Part shown: piece by piece, positions 1 through 10,651 of the stretch
How positions within the stretch are numbered: position 1 is the stretch's first letter
Layout: each line of letters starts with the position of its first letter
Origin: Rutidosis leptorrhynchoides
Lineage: Eukaryota > Streptophyta > Magnoliopsida > Asterales > Asteraceae
Reading direction: 5' to 3'
Length of the DNA stretch: 64,000 bases
Assembly (NCBI RefSeq): GCF_046630445.1
Contig: NC_092336.1
Coordinates: 209,277,501-209,341,500 of the forward strand
The notes under the pieces: generated by a model
The model's database searches: none
The model's input: the letters and a program-made list of their open reading frames with translations, nothing else
What the model was told of the DNA's origin: nothing
Program-made: the position numbers and the translations under genes

Positions 1-1104
1 CAATGCATCATAATGATTATAACAGTGGTAAAACAACTTCGACATTTGCTCCACTCTCCGCACTTAATAATCAAATGGAGGCCATTAAATCCCTCACAGA
101 TAAGATGGAGTCTCTTGCCAAAAACCTTGGTGAATTGAAGACGCAACCACGACAGGTTAACCAGGCTCAGGCCTGTGTCAACTGTACCAACATGCAACCC
201 ACTTAAAAATATCAAGTTGAGTACGAGAATCCTGACGGTTCAGTCTGTTACTTTCAATACCTACCCCATCAATCAAATTCCGAATTCAATGAACAACCTA
301 AGGTTAACCAATTTCAAAAAAATAACCAGCCTTTTTGCTATCGTTACCCACCTTATCCACCCTCAACAATATCAATTGACCTACGATCAACCACTTCCAC
401 TCACTGGACCCCCAGCTGAGGAGAATTCTCCAACCACCCAAATTACGAAAGTAACAAACCCTGCTCTCGGGACTGATGTTCAGTTGACTCAGTTCATTCA
501 AGGACAACAATAGCTAAATCAGATAACCGCATCTAGACAAGACCATACAGAGATACTCATGGGAAACTAATTGGCTCTGCTCAAAAGTCAAGAAACGTAG
601 CTCGTACAGTTATCACAACTCTTGAAACTCGACCACAAGAAAGATTACCAAGTAATACTATCCAAAATCCCTACATAGAGGAAAATAAACAAATGGACTC
701 CATAATCCCAGAGGAGCTACTCACTCAAACTCCAGTTAGTGTACCTTTCCTGGAAAGCTACAGGAAAAACCATCCAAGCTTGATACTTACAAACTTGATG
801 GAAGATTCTTAGACACCATGTCCAAAGTTCCCAACCAGAAGAGATACATCCAAAGGCTTCTCTCTAAAAGGAAAGAATACCAGATTCCAACAAAATTCCA
901 CTGAGTGAAGAATGCTCGGCATTGCTCGGAAACTCTCTACCGAAGAAACTAGGAGATACGGGCCAATTCATTTTCCCATGTTCAATATACCAATCTGGAA
1001 CCATTCATGCGCTAGCAGATTTAGGAGCAAGTATCAACCTAATTCGATATTCTCTCTACAAGAGATTAGAGCTAGGAGACTTGTCACCAACTAAAATGAC
1101 AATT
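1..1104 (+). pseudogene. Element A: decayed Athila-type gag C-terminus and protease
   Basis: Remnant of the gag-protease part of an Athila-lineage Ty3/gypsy polyprotein, cut by the window edge. Conceptual translation shows a Lys/Glu-rich heptad-like stretch (3-150), a broken zinc-knuckle start (CVNC), and from about 960 the protease core ALADLGASINL with its DLGA active site, followed by YSLYKRLELGDL. The same block occurs in element D (about 16256-16340), which identifies the family. Several stops and frame changes interrupt it (for example near 204, 511 and 810). Homology ends around 1104, where the protease should continue into its C-terminal part but a Tekay-like LTR begins. RT, RNase H and integrase of A are absent from the window; its 3' end reappears near 5040. 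Confidence 0.72.
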
Positions 1105-1443
1105 ATAACAACCCTCACATTTCCATTCCGAATTTACTAAATTGCCCTTAGGGTTTCATTGTCATATTCTGTGTATTAGCATTAGGGTTGTTATCCAGAT
1201 AATTAAATTCTCTATAATTAATGCATGTCATTAATAACTTGAAACCCTAACCTCAAATATTAATTAAAACCCTAATCATATAAACTCTAAACCTAATACT
1301 AAATTAATAATATAAACTATATGTAATAAACTAAATGTGACTTTTATATGAATTAAACTAAATTAGAACTAAGTATAAATTAATAAAAGTCATGGCAAAT
1401 AATATAAATTAAATAAATACAACTTATTTAAATAAATGTAACC

Positions 1444-1533
<90 letters not shown>
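1444..1533. repeat. (AAT)n microsatellite
   Basis: About 30 uninterrupted ATA/AAT triplets inside the Tekay-like LTR. Useful as a length polymorphism; no other function visible. Confidence 0.95.
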
Positions 1534-1537
<4 letters not shown>

Positions 1538-2815
1538 TAAATATATAAAATACATAAACAATTATGTAATTTCCGAAAAAAAATACATAAACAAATCGGC
1601 TAGGCTATGAAATATTAAACTTGATCCTTAAGCTTTCACAAATCCCAGTCTAATACAAATTCTAGTGCTTGATCTTCCAGTAATTCTAGTGGAATTAGGA
1701 AACCCAAACACTTGATTTGTTTCCTATATAAACCCTCTAATTTTTTTCCTTAATATCACCACAAAATAATCCCACAAAAGTTGCATATTTGTTGACTGAT
1801 TCCAGCTGCTTTCCCGCTCAATTTGTTGACTAAAACCACCCCTAAAACTTCATCTGCAGTCAACTAAAACCAACCATCATCCAGCTCATGTTTGTCGACT
1901 GAAAACCCTCATAAAATCCTAGCCTGCATTGACTAAAAACCTCACCAAAACCTGCTACAATTCGCCATTGATTCTTGCTGCTGTAACCTCCTGTTTTTTT
2001 GCTGTAAACATGATCAAAACAGCCCCAGAAATCCTCTTTGTTGCTGCTGAGTTCTTGTCGTTTTTGTCAAACAAAAGGGACCCAAGAAACCCCTTGTTGA
2101 TCGAATTTTTCTGCTGCTGTAATCTGTTTCTGTTCGTGATCAAGAGGACCCAAGAAAACCTTGTTTTGGTTCGTGATTTCCTGCTGAGCTGCTACTGTTA
2201 CGATCCCATAATCACCATTTTTTTCTTCTTGATCTTTACCTTCTTAAGGTATACTAAAACCCTAGCTTAATCTTACTTGTCAATTTATTTACTTTAAGTT
2301 ATTTATAATTGTTATGTAATAAGTATTATGTTAAGTATTATGAATATGAAGTATGATCTTGATTAGTTATTATGTTAGTATGAATTAAGTATAATCATGT
2401 TGAATAAGGTTAAAAGATAATGAAGATTATGATTAATAAGATTGCGAAAATTAAAAGTATTAGGTTATAAACTAGTAATATAATTATGTATGAATAAAAA
2501 GTTTATGATATTATGTGTTAAGGTTAATGAATTAGTATTGAATAATGGTTATTATGATTAGGGTTAAAAGATGCATGATTATAATTAGATCAATAAGTTA
2601 TTATGTTAATGAGATTAAGTATGTAATTTATAAGTAGTAGGGTTAAGTTATGATCATGATGTATGATATGAAGCTAGTTAAAATAGGTAAAGATTAAGAT
2701 TGAATATGATAAAAAGGGTATGATTCTATTTTGTAGTGATTAATGTTGTTAGGTTAAGATTATGATAAAAGTTATGATTTTTTTAGATTAGTAAAGTATA
2801 ATGATCATGATGTAC

Positions 2816-3110
2816 ATGCATGCATGCATGCATACGTAGGTATGTATATATATAGGTAGGTATATGCTTGTGTATATATTTAGATATATACATACGTGTA
2901 TATGTATGTGTATATATGTATGTATATGTACGTGTGTGTGTGTGTGTGTGTATGTATGAATGTGTATTATGTAAGTTATATAAGGTTAGTAAACATAATA
3001 AAAAAAGTAATAAGTGTATATATATATATGTATCATCTTACACTTATATATATGTAACACATATACCTAATATATATATACTATATAGTGATGAACATGT
3101 ATAATAATAA
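2816..3110. repeat. TATG/TGTA-rich low-complexity tract
   Basis: Repeated ATGCATGC, GTATATATGT and GTGTGTGTGT runs. The 78-codon open frame over this tract encodes only a Tyr/Val/Cys-rich low-complexity string and is not a gene. Confidence 0.8.
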
Positions 3111-3314
3111 TAAAGAATATATATATGTATCACATAGGTATTTATTTATATATCTAACACATACAAAGATTAGAGTATGTATGTATATAAAACATGATAA
3201 GGTCTTATAAGAATTTTTAATTAATTATGGGATAATTAAAGAATAATAATACTATTATTATAACTTATGCACTTAACTATATAGTAACACTTAATTACAC
3301 TAAATATATTATCA

Positions 3315-3316
<2 letters not shown>

Positions 3317-3392
<76 letters not shown>
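3317..3392. repeat. (TA)n microsatellite
   Basis: 38 uninterrupted TA dinucleotides within the Tekay-like LTR. Confidence 0.95.
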
Positions 3393-3401
<9 letters not shown>

Positions 3402-4651
3402 AGTATATAAATAACTTGTTATGTGTATACACTTAATGTGAAGGTTATAATTAAAGATAGCGTACAAAGACTACAAACATCACCGCTACTTGTGGCCTAG
3501 GGTGATACTTGTTGCCATTATGGGACGCTTGTGGATCTCGAATGCCAAGACTTAGATTCTGGTCAAGAGTCCTGGGCGCCTGGTAACAATAAATCATTCG
3601 AGTGACTTGCATGTTAGCAACGAAGTTGGGCGAGATTGTACAACATCTTTGTTAAGAATTATAACCCGAACTTCTTAAAAACTAGAAACTTACTATAAGT
3701 GGAAGCTTTCCATAAATAGTATGTTTCCAAAAATAGAAACTTTTGAGAAATAGGAACTTTTCCCGAAAACCGTCACTGTTAATATAGTTTGCTATATTAA
3801 TAAACAAACTTTATGACTATTAGACATTAACTAATTATACGTTATATCTCTAGGTTGAGATCTCCGATTACATACTCCGTTCATACTACTTGCATGGAAT
3901 TACTTACTTGCTACTAAGGTGAACTTCATAGCCCCACTTTTTAACTATCTTTATATACTTATTTTGAACTTTTGGGGTGAGACACATGCTTGCTGTCAAA
4001 CTGTTTTACGCTTAGACACAAGTACTCTAAAACTTTATCTTGATTAGTTCAAACTGTGCTATGACATGCTTTGGTTCATGCTAAATCCCTGCCATGATAT
4101 CGTTAATTGCTACGTATAAACGCAAACTTAGTTATTGTGAGTAGGCCTACTGAGAGTGACGTCTCTACCCATTGGCGTAATCGTCAAGGGGGTACATAAT
4201 AATGATTCAACGACACGAACGTGAAGTATTTAGGGTAACTTATGTTTAGTCTCGGTATCATACACCTCAGCACTACTAACGAACTGATTAAACTTTATAA
4301 CTAAATCTTGTGGTCTAACACTATATTAAACCTATGTTGTTCACTCAAACATTTTTTGGTTGACACTTTAAGAATGTTTTGTCTCAAGTGTAGATTGCTA
4401 AAGGTTATTTGCTATTTGGACTTTGCTGCTTTTGGAGTCCGCATTTTATCATTCATATTATTGCATTAAAACATTTTAGATTACATTTAAATTTTAAGGA
4501 GTCATTTGTAATGACTTAATACTTTCCACTGCTTATAATACATTGGTTTTTATTAAGAACGTCTCATTTAGAGTCGTTCTCGTTTATACATACTTGTGTT
4601 CTGATATTGTGAAGTCATATTTCCCCAGCCCTATTTGGGGGTATGATAGAT

Positions 4652-4663
4652 TGGTATCAGATC
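4652..4663 (+). promoter_or_regulatory. Primer binding site, initiator-Met-tRNA type
   Basis: TGGTATCAGATC lies 3 nt after the LTR end. It differs by one base from the usual TGGTATCAGAGC complementary to the 3' end of initiator methionine tRNA, the primer of many plant chromoviruses and copia elements. Element C carries the sister site TGGCATCAGAGC at 29762, also followed by a TTAGAGAACC-type sequence. This shows that 1104-4648 is a 5' LTR rather than a solo LTR. Confidence 0.7.
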
Positions 4664-5040
4664 CAGGTTGTTATAGAGAACCAGGATTTCATTTTATGTG
4701 TGCCTTATGTGTTAGTTAGGTGCCTTAGCATTCTATAGGTCTATAACCTTTCCTGTTTTAGTTTCTAGTGCTTTTGAATACCTCTGAAATGAACACCCCG
4801 TCAGAGAAACAATCACAAGCATGACCTCAATGATTGACATTCATGGATCAATCAGCAGAGTCGTGAATCATATTCTCATCGGACTTCAAGATTTTTCATG
4901 AGTTGAAACCACACATTATCTCTCTTTCGGAAGATCTTCAAGAGAAATACCGGATCTTCTACCACTCTTGGTCCGGCATTTTCTCTGAATTTATCCACCA
5001 AGACTCACATTCCCCCGAGAAGACCACTATTACAACTACC
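4664..5040 (+). other. Leader/gag remnant of the truncated Tekay-like element
   Basis: About 375 bp between the primer site and the point where Athila A sequence resumes. A short frame from an ATG at 4790 is quickly broken. No domain is recognised. By position it should be the leader and start of gag, but this is not shown by sequence similarity I can see. Confidence 0.3.
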
Positions 5041-6147
5041 AGAGGGGAATGTCTGATTTTTAAGCATCATTATGGTCAAGCCAACGACCTTAAACAAAAG
5101 TGCTTTTCGGGAGGCAACCCGTGCAATAAAGTAGAATAGAAGAATAAATGATGACAAATGAGCCGATCAATAAAGGATGTAACTTCCAAGATTGCTGAAA
5201 CAACCCGTCTTCAAAAGCCAGCCAGTTTCTTCACAAGCAACCACGACAATCCGCTGGGGAGTACTCATTCCTTTCCACTCGTTACTAGCTCAAATTTTAA
5301 ATTATGCCACATCCTAGCTTATCACTAAGTATGGGATTCCAACCCAAATAAACACTAGACAAATATTCCTAAATTTTTTTAACTAAAACTCCTAAGTGTG
5401 GGATACACTAGGAACATTGGGGATAATGTATGTCTAAGTGTGGGATGTTGGTATAATCTTTTTATGTTGTATTATAATAACCCATTACAAAAATTCCGAG
5501 TTCTTAAGCCAAATTTCAACATTTTTAACAAAAGAAAGCCTTTCCGAAAAAGTACTTTCGAAAACCAAAAATGTTTGTAAAATAAAAATTAAGGCTTAAG
5601 TAAAGTAGAAATCTTGTTGGGATGAACCGAATCTTTAATAGAACATTGCATGACTAGGCATTATCGACCTAAATTGATTTTGGTGAGGCACCCAAATAAG
5701 ACCATATAAGCATTCATCTTTAATGATTCACTATTTTTTGTTGAGAGTGCCGATGTCTGTACTCAGAATCAGAACTTACTCTAGATCTGCATTTCCAAGT
5801 AACGAAATGTGATTCGTGTATAATCAGAAGAGCTAGCCATTTGTCAAATAAACCTTTCATACCTTCCACCACTTCTACCACATCCACATCATCTCTACTA
5901 TCACTCGAAAAATCCAGAAAATGAGATTCCTTCCGAAAACCGGATGTTATAAACTTCTCAAGTATCATGGCAAAGGTCTTGCAAAAAGTTTACCAGAAAA
6001 AAATTTCTCGAGATAAAATCTCCAAAAAAAGAATGTGTATTTTTAAAGTTCTGAGAAAATGAGCAGAACTTATAAAGAGAAACGCCGAAGAAGAACTCGA
6101 CCGCAAAATATCTATCACTCCAAAAGGGAGAAAATTTCAAAAGTGCT

Positions 6148-6151
<4 letters not shown>

Positions 6152-6227
<76 letters not shown>
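6152..6227. repeat. (TA)n microsatellite
   Basis: About 38 TA dinucleotides inside the 3' region of element A. Confidence 0.95.
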
Positions 6228-6230
<3 letters not shown>

Positions 6231-6704
6231 CACTCCTATCTATCTTTCATTTCCGAAATTCAGAATAAGAGTCTTTAAGAAGACTATATTACCCTTTCTC
6301 ACCCTTTAAAACAACTTCACCACCACTCCAAAAATCCCTTTCATCCTTCAAAATTGACAAATGACCTAGAAGCTATGGTTATTACCATTTTCGCATTAGT
6401 AGCAAGGATTTGAGTCTTTATCAAGCCTATGACATTGGGTGTAAGATGACTGGCTACGAGTGAATTCAATTCTTAGATCTACATGGAACCCTAAACACTT
6501 GTGTGTTTTGAATGACCCATGAAATCTAGCCTAAGTCATGTAACCTCCTCGCATTCTTGCAGAGATAGTTTCAACCCTAACATATATAACTTACCTTATT
6601 TTTCGCTCTTATAATAAAAAGCAAACCGCTTAGGCCAATAGAAAGGAAACTCCGAAAAGATTTCTTAAAGTAAAAATAGAAGTTTGCTTGAGGATAAGCA
6701 AAGT

Positions 6705-6720
6705 CTAAGTGTGGGATATT
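6705..6720 (+). promoter_or_regulatory. Element A polypurine tract
   Basis: CTAAGTGTGGGATATT abuts the LTR start TGATATCGGC. It is preceded by GCTTGAGGATAAGCAAAG; D has GCTTGAGGACAAGCAACG before its own tract at 25560-25574. This is where plus-strand DNA synthesis would be primed. Confidence 0.7.
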
Positions 6721-6960
6721 TGATATCGGCTAAAAAGTCACATTTTCACCCGAATATTGAGGCCCAAAAACAATAAAGGTCCAAGCTTTATCGCCAAATA
6801 CTCTATTTGTCGGTTAAAAGTGAAGATCAAGTAATTACGAAGCCGCAAAAAGAATCAAGGGAATCGGAGCTAAAATGAAGATTCTAGAGCGAAAGCGGTG
6901 AAAGACAAGTTACGATCTTGGAAACCAAGTTGCGATCCAGCAAAAACAGCAAACCAGGAC

Positions 6961-7085
6961 TGCCATACGGCTTGCCATCCGGGCTTCCATATAGCTTCAC
7001 AATGGATACGGCCTGCCATGCATACGCCCAGGTCAAACGGGCTGCCAGGTCATACGGGCAGGCCATACGGCCTGCCAGCCGTATG
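6961..7085. promoter_or_regulatory. GC-rich palindromic cluster upstream of the A LTR TATA box
   Basis: Repeats of GCCATACGGC, GATACGGCCTGCC, GCATACGCCC, GTCATACGGGC, GCCATACGGCCTGCC and GCCGTATGAC in about 125 bp of otherwise AT-rich DNA. Units are present in both orientations and can pair. Placement just upstream of the TATA-like box matches palindrome clusters of different sequence in the LTRs of D and J. Confidence 0.6.
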
Positions 7086-7102
7086 ACAGCAAAACCATTT
7101 TC

Positions 7103-7110
7103 TATTTAAG
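7103..7110 (+). promoter_or_regulatory. TATA-like box of the A LTR
   Basis: TATTTAAG about 20 bp after the palindromic cluster, followed by AGGGCCATT and a pyrimidine-rich stretch. Position and context fit an LTR core promoter; transcription from here would run to the right. Confidence 0.5.
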
Positions 7111-7147
7111 GGCCATTTGTCATCCATTTTTACACACACTTCAAATC

Positions 7148-7149
<2 letters not shown>

Positions 7150-7189
<40 letters not shown>
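7150..7189. repeat. (CT)n microsatellite
   Basis: About 20 CT units in the presumed transcribed leader of the A LTR. Confidence 0.9.
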
Positions 7190-7193
<4 letters not shown>

Positions 7194-8690
7194 ACAATAT
7201 TAGTCATACTTTCAAGGTCTTCGACTCCGTGTGGGAAACCTAGTACCCGGAGAAGAACGCCGAAGATTGTATTAGGAGCGGTCTTGATTTTCAAGTTGTC
7301 ACTTTTGTATTCGGAACTCGTTTAATCTACTGGTACTTCTATCTTTTGTTTTTATATGATGTCTTTCATTATTATGATTTATGATATTGTTACCATGATT
7401 AGCGAGTAGGTATCTTTAGTGTATGCTATGATGTAGTCAGTTATAATTCCAAAATAATATTATGGTTTGTGTATGTTGTCAAGATGCTTTCCAATTATGC
7501 TTTAAACTCAATCGATTTTCCAACTAATAGAACGTAGTTATCGGATCTGTTATTGAGAAGTTGCGAACCCCGATTCAGAGTACACTATCTGTGTCAGCCC
7601 TTGGTAAGAGAAGTCTATCGGATACAATGTAAGCTTGACTGAGGTACACCGGTTGTAGTAAGTCCACCGAGCCATGTATTCCGACTGAGGACTCTTTCGT
7701 AGTGAAACATCTAACTAGGCCCATAGTACATTGTCGGTCTCAACCATGCTAGTGTAGTCACTAAGCAGATAAACTTCGTACGTGCATGTTGAAGCACAAC
7801 AGTTGTTGCAAGCTGTACCTCTGCTAAGTAAGGAAATGGAAACCGGTCAGTGCTGATTAGTATACTTCACCATAACGCGATCTCAAGCATTGCACCCCGC
7901 TTGTGAGATTCTTAGTTAATTAAGGAACTATTTGTTTAAACACATAAAGGATTAGACCGTTAGGATAATCGAACGTGCTCATGGAAGTCAAAGTTGACTT
8001 GGCCATGTTGTTCTTTATGGTTGAACTCTTTTTAAGGGCCTAACTATCTTTTAAAACCCAATCATTAATGAAAGCATCGAAACACATCACATCTCTCAGA
8101 TATGGCATACCTTGTATTTCATTGTGCTTAAGAAAGTTTAGACCTGTGTGGAATGTTAATACGTCACCCAACAGAGTTGCTCAATTGGATGAGCCGTTTG
8201 AACGTGTATGCCTGTAGTCAGACTGCACGGGCGTCGAGGGTAAGGGACGTTGCTGTCTATTCAGAATCTTCAAGCCTAACACATTACCTAGTGACATGTC
8301 TTACGACAGGGGCGTTAGGACCAGTGTAGTGAATACAAGGTCACTACCTATTCATGAGCCAGCATTCCATAATCTCGACAAAGTAACTGATGAAACCATA
8401 GTATGCACTTGCTTTAACCTTATTTGAATTACAAATTTTATCGCATTTATTTTATTTTATCTTATAAACTAGAAACCCAAAATTAGGTAATATTCCACTA
8501 CTCCTTCACTTTAGGATTATCTTAAGTTTTAGTTATAGGTTCGATTCTACCGATATCTTAAAAATTCGACCCTAGGTCATACTTCCCTTACTCACCATAA
8601 TAAGAAGTAGTACGATTTAAGCCCCGCTAAATATAAATTTAAAACTATTGCTCTCACCTCCCGATAGCTGATTCGGACGCCTTGCGGCCT

Positions 8691-9442
8691 AACGACACCG
8701 CATAAATAAAACCGTCCGTTTCGGTTATATCACTCCACAACCTTTAATGTAATTCACCTATTAAAAAGACCAACAATTAAGCTATATATTACAGTTTAGC
8801 TATGTAGCTAACACTTACACTTCTCATGACCACAAGTACAATTTTGACCCAAATTGTACTTGGCATCCCAAATCCAAACCTAGGGTTAACTTCATAATCA
8901 ATACTACAATGGTGATTATGCTTCCAAAACCCCCTTTACACCTCAAACTAAGTACACAAGTATTTATTACACTAAATTTGACATAAACCCTAATTTGACA
9001 CCATTCATAGTCAACATTTAGTTTTGACACACAAAACAACATCAATTGCTTGTTTATTAACAATAAAACACCAAATTTAAAGATCAGTTCCACCCAAATT
9101 CATCATTAAACCTATAAACCCACATTCAAGGGTTTCACGCCTAATTACCAGACTCTATAAACTTAAATCTTCAAGATTTAAGAGTTCAACATCACAATAT
9201 ACGCAAAGCCTAACTTAATTTCAAGATTCAAACATGCAAATACGGATTAGGGTTTACTTCAAGCAATAAGATCGAGTCTAGAACTGTGATACACAAGATG
9301 AACCTTCAAATGGGTTAGAATTGACACCCACCTTCTTCAATTTGTGCACCTCCCTCTTTAAAATTTCTTACAAGCAAGATGAGGTCTTCAAGAAGTGTCT
9401 AGAACTAAAATGAGAGTTCTGGAACTGAATTGTAGCTAAAAA
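8691..9442 (-). repeat. Element B: distal part of the minus-strand LTR, split by element C
   Basis: By continuity across element C (which duplicates AAAAA at 9438-9442 and 38837-38841), this stretch read on the minus strand continues the LTR that starts at 38967. The minus-strand text after the junction (AGCTACAATTCAGTTCCAG and onward) is plausible transcribed leader downstream of B's TATATAAAA. No ORF is supported: the 89-codon minus frame at 8824-9093 has no known domain. The left LTR boundary is unresolved and some of this may be flanking DNA. Confidence 0.45.
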
Positions 9443-9638
9443 TGCAGTGACCCGAACTTTTCTATGATTATATATTATATGAGATTCATATTTACAGATT
9501 AAATGTTTCCAACATATTAAGCAATCAAACTTGTTAAGACTTAATTAATTGAAACGGATTTTATGTAAACGTTTGATCACCCAGTTTGTCCGATGATTCA
9601 CGAACGTTATAACTTGTATATGACATGATAATATATAT

Positions 9639-9642
<4 letters not shown>

Positions 9643-9714
<72 letters not shown>
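9643..9714. repeat. (TA)n microsatellite in the C 5' LTR
   Basis: TA run about 200 bp from the LTR start, at the same place as 35680-35763 in the 3' LTR and 62875-63116 in LTR I. Confidence 0.95.
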
Positions 9715-9717
<3 letters not shown>

Positions 9718-9848
9718 TAACATGATGAAATGATAATTAAGTATCTCATTATGTATATTAACAATAAACTATATACATAAAACAAGACTATTAACTTAAG
9801 GATTTCGAAACGATATTTATATGTAATGATTATCGTTGTAACGACGTC

Positions 9849-9851
<3 letters not shown>

Positions 9852-9893
<42 letters not shown>
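9852..9893. repeat. (TA)n microsatellite, expanded in the 5' copy
   Basis: About 21 TA units after GACGTCTTAA; the 3' LTR copy at 35901-35911 has only a few, so the two LTRs of one element have diverged in repeat length since insertion. Confidence 0.9.
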
Positions 9894-9895
<2 letters not shown>

Positions 9896-10651
9896 TATTA
9901 AGATATATTAATACACTATGTTATCATGATAATATAACAATTTTACACCTCATTAGATATAATAACAATGGATTAATTGCATTAAACGAGATCGTTGACT
10001 TAAAGGTTTCAAAACAACGCATGCATGTAACTACTAACGATGATTTAACGACTCGATTAAAATGTATATATATATATATGTAGTGTATTAAGATGTATTA
10101 ATACACTTTTGAAAGACTTCAAGACATATATCAAAATACTTCTACTTAACAAAAATGGTTACAATTACATTCCCATTCGTTTTCATCAACAATTCTACTC
10201 GTATTAAATCAGTATTCGTACTCGTATCATACCCCGCTTCTAGATGTATTTACTATTGGTATATACAGATCAAATCATCACCTTAGCAGCCATGAGTCAG
10301 CCATTAAACATTTAGGGGTAAAGCTTTGTCATATATTACCAAATATCTAATGAGAAAACAAGTTACATAACCATTCTTTGTTTTATACCTTGAATTATTA
10401 AGCTAAAACACAAACTAGAATTTCCATTATATCTAATCCAATATCCACGACCAAAAACACATTCAAACACTTTCATTCTTCAATTTTCTTCATCTAATTG
10501 ATCTCTCTCAAGTTCTATCTTCAAGTTCTAAGTGCTCTTCATAAATTCTATAAGTTCTAGTTTCATAAAACAACCTAAGGAAAGAAAGAATCAAGAAGAC
10601 TTCAAGATTACTTCAAATCTTTTTAATCCAATCCAACAACTCATTAAAGAT

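Larger units (their letters stand above)
1104..4648 (+). repeat. Diverged Tekay-like 5' LTR inside element A
   Basis: About 3.5 kb without coding capacity, beginning near TATAACAACCCTCAC where the Athila protease stops and ending at GGGGGTATGATA directly before a primer-binding-like site. Near its 3' end (4335-4395) it shares with element C's LTR a motif of the form CTCA...GGTTGACACTTTAAGAATGTTTTGTCTCA, here split by a few changes, preceded by TTGTGGTCTA. This supports a Tekay-like chromovirus LTR. Termini are decayed (TA instead of TG at the start and TA instead of CA at the end), so the left boundary is uncertain by several bases. It holds the microsatellites listed separately. No matching 3' LTR is seen, so this element is truncated. 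Confidence 0.6.
5040..6720 (+). other. Element A: 3' non-coding region of the Athila element
   Basis: The stretch 5085-5120 (TTAAACAAAAGTGC followed by GGGAGGCAACCCG) is the kind of sequence found just after integrase in Athila-like elements; a sister occurs at 60380-60415 (AAACAAAGTGC, GGGAGGCACC). Downstream the phrase CTAAGTGTGGGAT recurs (5393, 5430, 6705; weaker at 5326), as in the 3' region of element D. No gene is supported; open frames at 5398 and 5720-6140 lack recognisable domains. The region ends in a purine-rich tract at 6705-6720 directly before the LTR. Confidence 0.6.
6721..8690 (+). repeat. Element A: 3' LTR of the Athila element
   Basis: Starts TGATATCGGC after the polypurine tract, like D's LTR start TGATAATGC. 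The promoter part holds a cluster of CATACGG/CCGTATG inverted motifs (6961-7085), a TATA-like TATTTAAG (7103-7110), and a CT microsatellite just downstream in the presumed leader. The distal part is unique AT-rich sequence without ORFs. The right boundary is not defined: no second copy is present, and a minus-strand chromovirus LTR (element B) occupies the sequence left of 9443. 8690 is an estimate. Confidence 0.6.
9443..10651 (+). repeat. Element C 5' LTR, first part
   Basis: Aligns with 35479-36645 of the 3' LTR from TGCAGTGACCCGAAC onward. It includes a long TA repeat (9643-9714) and a second one (9852-9893) that is only a few units long in the 3' copy. It stops at AAGAT (10647-10651), the duplicated target of element D; the LTR resumes at 27565. 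Confidence 0.9.

Noticed and set aside
1929-2270. 113-codon hydrophobic ORF in the left LTR
   Set aside because: No domain, biased to Phe/Leu from TTC/CTG-rich DNA, inside an LTR, no second copy to show conservation.
2868-3104. 78-codon Tyr/Val/Cys-rich ORF
   Set aside because: Low-complexity TATG/TGTA repeat in a non-coding LTR.
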